Assembly (NCBI GenBank): GCA_020724465.1 | Contig: DYGX01000001.1 | Coordinates: 298,932 to 362,931 of the forward strand | Length of the DNA: 64,000 bases | Direction: 5' to 3' | From: Thermoflexus sp. | GTDB taxonomy: Bacteria; Chloroflexota; Anaerolineae; Aggregatilineales; Aggregatilineaceae | Part shown: positions 24,882-32,359 of the stretch, piece after piece | How positions within the stretch are numbered: the first letter of the stretch is position 1 | How the letters are laid out: every line of letters starts with the position of its first letter | Position numbers and translations under genes: made by a program | The notes under the pieces: model-generated | What the model was told of the DNA's origin: nothing | The model's database searches: none | Seen by the model: only the letters and a program-made list of their open reading frames with translations

Positions 24882-27191
24882 ATGCCCACGCTGCCCGCGC
24901 GCCACATCCACGTCACCGGCGTGGTCCAGGGTGTCGGCTTCCGCCCCTTCATCTACGGTCTGGCGCGCCGCTACGCGCTGACCGGCTGGGTGATGAACAC
25001 ATCGTCCGGGGTCGAGATCGAAGTGCAGGGCGAGGCCGACGCACTGGACGCCTTCACGCGCGCCATCACCGCCGAGGCGCCGCCGCTCTCGCGCGTCGAG
25101 CGCGTGACGGTAAGCGCGGCGCAGGCGAACGGCTACACCGCCTTCGAGATTCGCCCCAGCACCGCGCAAACGGGCGCCTACCAGCCGATCTCGCCCGACG
25201 TGGCAACCTGTGACGAGTGTCTGGCGGAAGTCTTCGACCCGGCCAACCGCCGCTACCGCTATGCTTTCACCAACTGCACCAACTGCGGGCCGCGCTTCAC
25301 CATCATCCGGGACATCCCCTACGACCGCCCGGCTACCACCATGGCGGGCTTTGAGATGTGCCCGGACTGCCGCGCCGAATACGAAAACCCGCTCGACCGG
25401 CGCTTCCACGCCCAGCCGAACGCCTGCCCGGTCTGCGGCCCGCAGCTTGAGCTGCGCCCCAGCGCCGCGCACCCGCTCCCCGGCTGGGCCGATCTGCCCG
25501 CCGATCCCATCGAGGCGGCACGGACGCTGATCGTCCGGGGTCGTGTGGTTGCGATCAAGGGGTTAGGCGGCTATCACCTGGCCTGCGACGCGACCAACGC
25601 CGCCGCTGTGCGCCTGCTGCGCGAGCGCAAAGGCCGCGCCGCCAAGCCGTTCGCGATCATGGTGCCAGATCTGGCGACCGCCAGGCAGCTTTGCGTGCTC
25701 GACCCGGCAGGCGAGCAGGCGCTCACCGTGCGCGAACGGCCTATCGTGCTGCTGCCCTGGCGGGCAGGCGCGCCGGTCGCCGCCGAGGTCGCGCCCGGTC
25801 TGAACGAGCTGGGCGTCATGCTGCCCTACACCCCTCTGCACCATCTGCTGCTCGAACCGGCGCCCGGCTTCCCACCGGCCCTGGTGATGACCAGCGGCAA
25901 TTTCAGCGAGGAGCCGATCGCGACGCAGGACGATGATGCACTGGCGCGGCTGGCGCCGCTGTGCGACGCCTTTCTGCTGCATAACCGCCCGATCCATATC
26001 CGCTGCGACGATTCGGTCGTGCGCCCGGTAGCGGGGCGGATCGTCCCGCTGCGGCGCTCGCGCGGCTATGCCCCCTACCCCGTCCCGCTGCCGTTCCAGG
26101 TCCCGCCCCTGCTGGCGACCGGCGCGGAGCTAAAGAACACGTTTTGTCTGGCGCGCGACCGCAGCGCGTTTATGAGCCAGCACATCGGCGATCTGGCGAA
26201 CTATGACGCCCTGCGCTCCTACGAGCACAGTGTCGAGCATCTCAGCCGTCTGTACCGCGTCGAGCCGCAGATCATCGCGCACGATGCGCATCCCGACTAC
26301 GGCGCGACGCGCTACGCGATGGCGCGCCCGGAGCCGAAGATCGCCGTCCAGCACCATCACGCGCACCTGGCAAGCTGCCTGGCCGAGCACGGAATTCCGC
26401 CGGGCGAGCCGGCTATCGGGGTGATCTTCGACGGGACGGGGTTGGGGCCAGACGGCGCGATTTGGGGCGGCGAGGTGCTGATCGGCGGCTACGACGGCTA
26501 CCGGCGCTTCGCGCACCTGCGCTATGTGCCGCTGCCCGGCGGCGACGCGGCCACCCTGCGCCCTTACCGCGCCGCGCTGGCGCACCTGTGGGCTGCTGGC
26601 ATCGCCTGGGAGGCCGATCTGCCCCCCGCGCAAGCCGCCAGCGACCAGGAGCGGGCCATCCTGGCGCAGCAGCTTGCCAGGCGCCTGAATGCGCCGGACA
26701 CGTCCAGCATGGGGCGGCTGTTCGATGCGGTGGCGTCCCTGGTGGGCGTGCTGCACCGCGTCACCTACGAGGCCCAGGCGGCCATCTGGCTCGAAGCGCA
26801 AGCCGACCCTGACGAAGGCGCGGCGTATGCGTTCGACATCCTGCCGGGCGTCCAGGGCGAACCGTACCGGCTCGATCCGGCGCCCGCCCTGCACGCCGTG
26901 ATCGCGGATCTGCGCGCAGGGGTGAAGACGCCCGCCATCGCGGCCCGCTTTCACAACGGCGTCGCCGCGTTGATCCGCGACGTCTGCGTGCTGGCACGCG
27001 AGCAAACCGGTCTGCGCACCGTCGCGCTGAGCGGCGGCGTGTTCCAGAATACGCGCCTGCTCACCTGCGCCGCCGATCTGCTCGCCGCCGCCGGATTCGC
27101 CGTTCTGACACACGCGATTGTCCCGCCCAACGACGGCGGTCTGGCGCTCGGTCAGGCAACAGTTGCGGCGGCTAACCTGGATAGTCATTGA
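24882..27191 (+). CDS. hypF: Carbamoyltransferase HypF
   Basis: A 769-residue full-length HypF, which converts carbamoyl phosphate to the thiocarboxamide precursor of the hydrogenase CN ligands. In order: an acylphosphatase domain (G-V-V-Q-G-V-G-F-R-P, residues ~5-92); paired zinc fingers (C-D-E-C, C-T-N-C, C-P-D-C, C-P-V-C, ~107-185); a YrdC-like domain (I-K-G-L-G-G-Y-H-L-A-C-D, ~200-380); and a Kae1-like domain (Q-H-H-H-A-H-L-A-S-C and I-F-D-G-T-G-L-G, ~400-765). All motifs appear intact. No clear ribosome site precedes the ATG, so translation is probably coupled to hypB. Confidence 0.96.
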   Translation: MPTLPARHIHVTGVVQGVGFRPFIYGLARRYALTGWVMNTSSGVEIEVQGEADALDAFTRAITAEAPPLSRVERVTVSAAQANGYTAFEIRPSTAQTGAYQPISPDVATCDECLAEVFDPANRRYRYAFTNCTNCGPRFTIIRDIPYDRPATTMAGFEMCPDCRAEYENPLDRRFHAQPNACPVCGPQLELRPSAAHPLPGWADLPADPIEAARTLIVRGRVVAIKGLGGYHLACDATNAAAVRLLRERKGRAAKPFAIMVPDLATARQLCVLDPAGEQALTVRERPIVLLPWRAGAPVAAEVAPGLNELGVMLPYTPLHHLLLEPAPGFPPALVMTSGNFSEEPIATQDDDALARLAPLCDAFLLHNRPIHIRCDDSVVRPVAGRIVPLRRSRGYAPYPVPLPFQVPPLLATGAELKNTFCLARDRSAFMSQHIGDLANYDALRSYEHSVEHLSRLYRVEPQIIAHDAHPDYGATRYAMARPEPKIAVQHHHAHLASCLAEHGIPPGEPAIGVIFDGTGLGPDGAIWGGEVLIGGYDGYRRFAHLRYVPLPGGDAATLRPYRAALAHLWAAGIAWEADLPPAQAASDQERAILAQQLARRLNAPDTSSMGRLFDAVASLVGVLHRVTYEAQAAIWLEAQADPDEGAAYAFDILPGVQGEPYRLDPAPALHAVIADLRAGVKTPAIAARFHNGVAALIRDVCVLAREQTGLRTVALSGGVFQNTRLLTCAADLLAAAGFAVLTHAIVPPNDGGLALGQATVAAANLDSH

Positions 27192-27205
27192 GGGAGACGC
27201 TGACG

Positions 27206-27481
27206 ATGTGCCTTGGAATTCCTGGCAAGATCATCGACATCTACGAACAGGCGGGCCTGCGCATGGGCCGTGTGGATTTCGGCGGCGTGATCAAGGAAGC
27301 CTGCCTCGCCTACGTACCCGAGGCGCAGGTGGGTGACTACACCATTGTTCATGTGGGGTTCGCGCTCAACATCATCGACGAAGCCGAAGCGCATAGGACG
27401 CTGGAGCTGTTCAACCAGATCGGCCTGCTCGACGAGGAGCTTGGCGACGGCGCGCTGGAGCCAGACGGGACGAACAAATGA
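27206..27481 (+). CDS. hypC: Hydrogenase maturation chaperone HypC
   Basis: A 91-residue HypC/HupF chaperone that carries the Fe(CN)2CO unit with HypD. The start was set at ATG 27206 because the family needs Met-Cys at the N-terminus (M-C-L-G-I-P-G-K-I); GGGAG lies nine bases before it. An upstream in-frame start would bury Cys2. Its stop overlaps hypD as ATGA. The C-terminus is somewhat acidic and longer than in the smallest members. Confidence 0.95.
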   Translation: MCLGIPGKIIDIYEQAGLRMGRVDFGGVIKEACLAYVPEAQVGDYTIVHVGFALNIIDEAEAHRTLELFNQIGLLDEELGDGALEPDGTNK

Positions 27482-28587
27482 AGCACCTCACCGAGTACCG
27501 CGACGCCGCGCGGGTGCGCGAAGTTCTGGACGAGATTCACCGTCTGACCACGCGCCCCTGGCGCCTGATGGAAGTTTGTGGCGGCCAGACGCACTCGATC
27601 ATCCGGCACGGCATCGACCAGCTTCTGCCCGACGGCGTGGAGATGATCCACGGTCCGGGCTGCCCGGTTTGCGTCACCCCGCAGGAGCTGATCGACCAGG
27701 CGATCGCCATCGCTTCGCTGCCAGACACGATCCTCGTATCGTTCGGCGATATGCTGCGCGTGCCCGGCTCGCGCGGGGACCTGTTTCAGGTTAAGGCCGG
27801 GGGCGGCGATGTGCGCGTCGTCTACTCACCGCTGGAGTGCTTGAAGATCGCGCAGGAAAACCCGGACAAGGAAGTTGTCTTCTTCGGCGTTGGCTTCGAG
27901 ACGACCGCCCCCGCCAACGCGATGGCCGTCTTCCAGGCGCGCCAGCTTGGCATCCCAAACTTCTCGATTCTGGTCTCGCACGTGCGCGTTCCCCCGGCGC
28001 TCAACGTGCTGCTCAGCGCGCCGGAAGTGTACGTCCAGGGCTTTCTGCTGGCGGGGCATGTCTGCGCCGTGATGGGCTACTGGGAATATGAGCCGTTGGC
28101 GGCGCGCTACCGCGTGCCGATGGTCGTCACCGGGTTTGAGCCGCTTGACCTGGTGCACGGCATCCGCATGGCGATCCGCCAGCTTGAGGAAGGGCGCGCC
28201 GAGGTCGAGAACGCCTACGCGCGCGCCGTCACGCGCGAGGGCAACCGGCCCGCCCAGCAGCTCCTCGCCACCGTGTTCGAGGAGTGCGACCGCAACTGGC
28301 GCGGCATCGGACTGATCCCATCCAGCGGGTGGCGGCTGCGCCCCGAGTTCGCCGCCTACGACGCCGCGCAACGCTTCGCCGTCGAGCACATCAACACCCA
28401 GGAATCGCCGCTCTGCCGCGCCGGGGATGTGCTGAAGGGTGTGCTCAGGCCCAACGAGTGCCCCGCCTTTGGGACGCTCTGCACCCCGCGCAAGCCGCTC
28501 GGCGCGCCGATGGTGTCGTCCGAAGGCGCCTGCGCGGCCTACTACAATTTCGGGCGAGTCGAAGCCCCGAAGCAGCCCGGCTCCTGA
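27478..28587 (+). CDS. hypD: Hydrogenase maturation iron-sulfur protein HypD
   Basis: A 369-residue protein, the scaffold on which the Fe(CN)2CO group is assembled. Conserved segments are [30 protein letters not shown] and the Cys-rich C-terminus (C-R-A-G-D-V-L-K-G, then [10 protein letters not shown]) that binds the [4Fe-4S] cluster. It is full length. The usual next gene, hypE, is absent; an unrelated membrane protein gene follows after about 80 bases. Confidence 0.96.
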   Translation: MKHLTEYRDAARVREVLDEIHRLTTRPWRLMEVCGGQTHSIIRHGIDQLLPDGVEMIHGPGCPVCVTPQELIDQAIAIASLPDTILVSFGDMLRVPGSRGDLFQVKAGGGDVRVVYSPLECLKIAQENPDKEVVFFGVGFETTAPANAMAVFQARQLGIPNFSILVSHVRVPPALNVLLSAPEVYVQGFLLAGHVCAVMGYWEYEPLAARYRVPMVVTGFEPLDLVHGIRMAIRQLEEGRAEVENAYARAVTREGNRPAQQLLATVFEECDRNWRGIGLIPSSGWRLRPEFAAYDAAQRFAVEHINTQESPLCRAGDVLKGVLRPNECPAFGTLCTPRKPLGAPMVSSEGACAAYYNFGRVEAPKQPGS

Positions 28588-28666
28588 ATCGGCGGCGGGC
28601 TTGGCGAACGACAGCCGCCGGGTGTACCTTTTACGTAGCTTTCAGCGAGTGCGCGAGGGACGGACA

Positions 28667-29035
28667 ATGGCTCAATTCGTACTGCGCCTGGTGGTCAACG
28701 CGATCGCGCTGGTGATCACGGCGTACGTCTTGCCCGGCATCCACGTCGAGACCGAGATCGGTGCGTTGCTGGTCGTGGCGCTGATCTTCGGTGTGGTAAA
28801 CGCTTTGGTCAAGCCCGTCATCACCATCTTGAGCTGCCCGCTGATCATCCTGACCCTGGGGCTGTTCTATCTGGTGGTCAACGGGCTGATGCTGCTGATT
28901 ACCGACGCGCTTTCCGGCGGCCGCTTTGAGGTCGATGGGCTGGGTTGGGCGATCCTGGGCGGCATCGTCATGGGCCTGGTCGGGATGGTGCTGGAAAGCG
29001 TGCTCGGCCTCGATAGCGAAGCCAGCGCCGCCTAA
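28667..29035 (+). CDS. Phage holin family IV-type (DUF360-like) four-helix membrane protein
   Basis: A 122-residue protein with about four transmembrane segments and the conserved V-N-A-L-V-K-P-V pattern of this family. It is common in bacterial chromosomes and has no proven lysis role there. ATG 28667 was chosen because GAGGGA is 7-8 bases upstream and homology starts there. Its last four bases overlap the end of the convergent NTPase gene. Confidence 0.85.
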   Translation: MAQFVLRLVVNAIALVITAYVLPGIHVETEIGALLVVALIFGVVNALVKPVITILSCPLIILTLGLFYLVVNGLMLLITDALSGGRFEVDGLGWAILGGIVMGLVGMVLESVLGLDSEASAA

Positions 29036-29616
29036 CCGCGCGCTCGCCCCGCGATCCACGCGCTCAGACGCTCGATCCAGCGCGGCTGTGTATCGGGCGT
29101 CACCCGGATCACGAGAGCATCCGGAGACAAATCAAGCGCCTGCTGCACCTGGTCGAGCAGCTCCGGTCGCACCACGACCAGCGCCACACCGAACCGGCGC
29201 GCCCGGATCATCGGCAGCACGGGTGCCCACCCCTCGCCTTTGACCAGCTCCAGCGGGCCAAGCTCATCGACGATAAACAGATCGGCCCCCTGACCGGCAC
29301 CCGCCCAGCGCAGGCCCGCCGCCAGACCGCCCGCGTCGAACGTGTAATGCCCCGTGTGGATCGGGCCGCGCGGCGCGCCGGTCGCCGTCGCCAGCGGTCG
29401 CCGCGCCCCGCTCGCCGCGTCCATGACATCGATCCCGGTCTTCTCCGCGCCGGAAAAGCGTGCCATCGACAGCACTCCCCCGACGCTCAGCCCGGCAGCC
29501 AGCGCCGCCTGGCGCACCGCCAGGAGCAGCGTGGTCTTGCCCGCGCGCCGCCCGCCCGTGATCAGCACCACCGCGCCGCGCTCCGGCAGGTCCGGCAGCC
29601 CGGCTTGCTCGTTCAT
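29032..29616 (-). CDS. THEP1-type nucleoside-triphosphatase
   Basis: A 194-residue P-loop NTPase of the THEP1/DUF2478-like class. It has Walker A I-T-G-G-R-R-A-G-K-T-T-L, a Gly-rich core and Walker B L-F-I-V-D-E-L-G-P-L-E-L. Relatives hydrolyse NTPs in vitro; the biological role is not settled, though some bacterial versions occur beside molybdenum or hydrogenase genes. Here it lies next to the hyp cluster on the opposite strand. No cofactor gene is adjacent that would define its job. Confidence 0.85.
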   Translation of the reverse strand: MNEQAGLPDLPERGAVVLITGGRRAGKTTLLLAVRQAALAAGLSVGGVLSMARFSGAEKTGIDVMDAASGARRPLATATGAPRGPIHTGHYTFDAGGLAAGLRWAGAGQGADLFIVDELGPLELVKGEGWAPVLPMIRARRFGVALVVVRPELLDQVQQALDLSPDALVIRVTPDTQPRWIERLSAWIAGRARG

Positions 29617-29780
29617 GCTCGTCTCACCGCCGTCATGCTAGGCCACCTCACCCATGCAAAAATCTCCCGCGTGTCTCCACCACCTGCCTCATTCGCCCCG
29701 CCCTGTAATCGCCTACGATCAGGCACACAACACATGAAAGATCATGGCCGCCTTGTGCAGCCGAAATGTCAGGAGAGAGC

Positions 29781-30321
29781 ATGCAAACACAACCCGTCCA
29801 ACGCCCCCCCCCAGCCCGAGAAGAAGGGCCTGAACCTGGGCAAGGGCACGCTGGTAATCGGCCTGATCCTTTTTGTGGCAGCGATGTTCATTCTGCCGCA
29901 GCTTTTGGATTCGGGCGATGACAGCAACGCCTCGATTCGCCAGGCAGACGATCTGCCCGCCGGGGTGCCGCCGGAGAACGTGCTCGGTGCGGATATCGGC
30001 CCGATCTACTCGGCAGCCAGCGTGGACCGCAACGGGTGTGCCGTGGATCACACCACGACCTTCGAGCGCTCGGATACGATCTTCGTGGTCGCCGAAGACA
30101 GCGACGTGCCTGCCGGCGCGACGCTTTTCGTGCGACTCTACCAGGGCGATACCCCCGTTGAAGACACGCAGGAGATCACCGCTGACCAGGACTACTCGGA
30201 TACGTGTGTGAACTTCCTCTTCGAGCCGGTCGAAGGCGCTGCCTTCGAGCCGGGGGATTACGAGGCCGAGCTGTTTGTCAACGGCAATCCAGCCGGTTCG
30301 GTGAGCTTCGCGATCCGCTAG
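29781..30321 (+). CDS. Membrane-anchored extracytoplasmic protein with an apparent frame break in a 9-C run
   Basis: Not recognised. The best start is ATG 29781, with AGGAGAG directly upstream, but this frame runs out of the coding frame at nine consecutive Cs (29793-29801). Reading eight Cs restores M-Q-T-Q-P-V-Q-R-P-P-Q-P-E-K-K followed by a single transmembrane helix (G-T-L-V-I-G-L-I-L-F-V-A-A-M-F-I-L) and an outer domain of about 130 residues with two cysteines and several beta-strand-like segments. If the run is truly nine, translation could start at ATG 29734 in the downstream frame, where the ribosome site is poor. Its anchor resembles that of the next gene. It may be a sequencing error, slippage or phase variation. 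Confidence 0.65.
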
Positions 30322-30346
30322 CGCGAGCGGCGAGAAAGGACCCACC

Positions 30347-30688
30347 ATGGACAATCTAGGCACGCTCTGTCTGTTCGGCCTCATGTTTATCGTGGCGCTG
30401 TTCATCCTGCCGCGCCTGATGGGCGCCGGCGCGCGTGGCCTGAACTCGCGCCGCGAGATCCCCCGCTACGACGACCCGGATCTTCGCAGCGGCGGCTCGT
30501 TTGGCTCGCCCAGCGGCGCGGGCACACGCCGCTACGACTCGCCGCTGATCCGCAGCCGGGGTGTCTTTGGCCGGCCACGCCTGCGCCGTCCGGGCGGCTT
30601 CTTCGGCCAGCGACTCGGCGGCGGCTCATCGCGCCGGGCCGATAGCCCAACCATCCGCAGCCGCGGCAGCTTCGGCAAGAAGGACTGA
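30347..30688 (+). CDS. Small membrane protein with three R-S-R-G-x-F-G repeats (113 aa)
   Basis: Not recognised. Residues 5-24 form one transmembrane helix similar to the anchor of the preceding gene. The remaining basic tail has three copies of a 14-residue motif at 40-53, 62-75 and 97-110, with pattern R-[YA]-D-[SD]-P-x-[IL]-R-S-[RG]-G-x-F-G. AAAGGA lies 6 bases before the ATG. It lies 25 bases after the previous gene and both probably share a transcript ended by the hairpin at 30703. The positive, Gly-rich tail may bind nucleic acid, acidic polymer or the membrane surface. Confidence 0.65.
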   Translation: MDNLGTLCLFGLMFIVALFILPRLMGAGARGLNSRREIPRYDDPDLRSGGSFGSPSGAGTRRYDSPLIRSRGVFGRPRLRRPGGFFGQRLGGGSSRRADSPTIRSRGSFGKKD

Positions 30689-30702
30689 TCCGCTCCACGC
30701 AC

Positions 30703-30731
30703 GCGACCCCGCATCGGATTGGCGGGGTCGC
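30703..30731. terminator. Hairpin between convergent genes
   Basis: A perfect 10-bp stem GCGACCCCGC/GCGGGGTCGC with a 9-base loop (30703-30712 with 30722-30731). T-runs are weak on both sides, but position and strength fit a shared terminator. Confidence 0.7.
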
Positions 30732-30736
30732 TTGAT

Positions 30737-31138
30737 TCATGCGACTTTGATCACCTTGCAAATCTTCAGACGGATAACGATCATGTCCAGGTCGCTCCAC
30801 GCGGCGACGTCCTTCGCCGCCTGCGCTTCATCCTCGTAGTGATAGGTCAGCGTCTTCATCCAATACAGCCCGGGGTCTTCCTCGACCGAGAACTCGCCTT
30901 TTAGCAGATATCCCCCGCCGTCGCCGGAGTCTCCGCCCACCACCACGGCGCCCTTCGGATTGCGCGCGATATGCCCCACCTTGCGGGTGTCGCGCACCGC
31001 GATGATCACGATGTCGTCACCGTCCAGCTTGAACCAGACGGGCACCGTGTGCGGGTAACCCTGCTCGTCGATCGTGCTCATGCGCGCCAGCAGCGGTTTC
31101 TGAAGGAAAGTGCGCGCTTCGTCGCTCAACAGCCCCAT
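30737..31138 (-). CDS. PPOX-fold flavin/F420-type oxidoreductase-like protein
   Basis: A 133-residue split-barrel protein of the pyridoxamine-5'-phosphate-oxidase-like group. It shows L-A-R-M-S-T-I-D-E-Q-G-Y-P-H-T-V-P-V-W-F and V-R-D-T-R-K-V-G-H-I-A-R-N-P. Such proteins bind FMN, F420 or haem; the cofactor is not resolved by sequence alone. ATG 31138 was chosen because AGGAG lies 6 bases upstream and homology begins there. It is divergent from the PLP enzyme gene, sharing a 98-base promoter region. Confidence 0.8.
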   Translation of the reverse strand: MGLLSDEARTFLQKPLLARMSTIDEQGYPHTVPVWFKLDGDDIVIIAVRDTRKVGHIARNPKGAVVVGGDSGDGGGYLLKGEFSVEEDPGLYWMKTLTYHYEDEAQAAKDVAAWSDLDMIVIRLKICKVIKVA

Positions 31139-31166
31139 CTCCAACTCCTGGCGCGCTCCGGCGCCG

Positions 31167-31195
31167 TTCGTGCGGATCCCGCGGTCGAGTATAAT
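31167..31195 (+). promoter_or_regulatory. Promoter for the D-cysteine desulfhydrase-like gene
   Basis: A perfect TATAAT (31190-31195) with TTCGTG 17 bases upstream. Confidence 0.5.
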
Positions 31196-31236
31196 AGCAG
31201 TCAATATCCCTGCACAGCACGAGACGGACCGCAACC

Positions 31237-32250
31237 ATGCCCGCATCCGAAGCATTCCGAACCGCGCTAGACCGCCTGCCGCGTGTTGCGCTGGCGCACC
31301 TGCCCACGCCGGTCGAGCCGCTGCCGAATCTGACGAGGGCGCTCGGCGGCCCGGCGCTGTACATCAAGCGCGACGATCTCACCGGTCTGGCGACGGGCGG
31401 GAACAAGACGCGCAAGCTCGAATACCTGATGGCGCAGGCGCTGAGCGAGGGCGCGGATACCGTCCTCACCGCCGGCTCGACGCAGTCCAACCACGCCCGG
31501 CAAACGGCGGCAGCCGCCGCGCGCTGTGGCCTGGCGTGCCACCTGGTGCTCTATGCGCCGGGGGGTGTAGCGCCCGCCGCCTTGAACGGCAACCTGCTGC
31601 TCGACCACCTGCTCGGCGCAACCATCCACTGGACCGAGGAACGCGCGCCCTATGCCGCCGGGCTGGCCCGCGTTGAGGCCGAGGTCCGCGCCGCCGGCGG
31701 CGTGCCGTACACCGTCCCCTACGGCGGCTCGAATGCCTACGGCGTCGTGGCCTATGCTGCCGCGTTCCTGGAGCTGGCCGACCAGATGGCGGGAGAGCCG
31801 CCGTTCGACGCGGTGGTGTTCGCGACCAGCTCCGGCGCCACCCAGGCCGGGCTGGCGCTGGGCGCGCAGCTCACGGGCCTGGAGCGGACGACCGCCATCT
31901 ACGGCATCAGCGTCGACCAGCCCCAGGATGTGCTCGCGCCGCGCATCGGCGCGCTGATGCGCGACGGCGCCGCGCTGGTGGGCCTGGACTCCCTCGACCT
32001 GCCGCCCGCCCTGGTCGATGACCGCTATCGCGGCGGCGGCTATGGCGTGCTGGGCGAGCCGGAGCGCGAAGCTATCCGCCTGCTGGCGCGTCACGAGGGG
32101 ATCCTGGTCGACCCGGTCTACACCGGGCGGGCGCTGGCCGGCTTGATCGACCGGATCCGGCGCGGCCAGTTCAGACCGGATCAGCGCGTTTTGTTCTGGC
32201 ATACCGGCGGCGCCGCGGCGCTCTTTGCCTACGCCGACGAGCTGGTATGA
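31237..32250 (+). CDS. D-cysteine desulfhydrase / ACC deaminase-family PLP enzyme
   Basis: A 337-residue fold-type II PLP enzyme. The Schiff-base Lys is Lys57 in G-G-N-K-T-R-K-L-E-Y. The substrate loop T-A-G-S-T-Q-S-N-H-A-R-Q-T and the phosphate/cofactor loop S-S-G-A-T-Q-A-G-L are intact, and H-T-G-G lies near the C-terminus. Family members convert D-cysteine to pyruvate, H2S and ammonia, or deaminate 1-aminocyclopropane-1-carboxylate. The distinction needs specific active-site residues I cannot align with confidence, and D-cysteine desulfhydrase is the commoner bacterial role. Confidence 0.85.
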   Translation: MPASEAFRTALDRLPRVALAHLPTPVEPLPNLTRALGGPALYIKRDDLTGLATGGNKTRKLEYLMAQALSEGADTVLTAGSTQSNHARQTAAAAARCGLACHLVLYAPGGVAPAALNGNLLLDHLLGATIHWTEERAPYAAGLARVEAEVRAAGGVPYTVPYGGSNAYGVVAYAAAFLELADQMAGEPPFDAVVFATSSGATQAGLALGAQLTGLERTTAIYGISVDQPQDVLAPRIGALMRDGAALVGLDSLDLPPALVDDRYRGGGYGVLGEPEREAIRLLARHEGILVDPVYTGRALAGLIDRIRRGQFRPDQRVLFWHTGGAAALFAYADELV

Positions 32251-32269
32251 GGGTGGGACATCGCGGATG

Positions 32270-32298
32270 TTGCCCCGCTGATCCTTTTTCTGTAGAAT
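32270..32298 (+). promoter_or_regulatory. Promoter for the PD40-M23 operon
   Basis: TTGCCC (32270-32275), a 17-base spacer and TAGAAT (32293-32298), 62 bases before the ATG at 32360. Confidence 0.6.
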
Positions 32299-32359
32299 CC
32301 GCAGCCGGACTGGGGGCCGTCCGCCAGCGGGCAGCGTACGCAGAGGTTAAGAAAGCATC

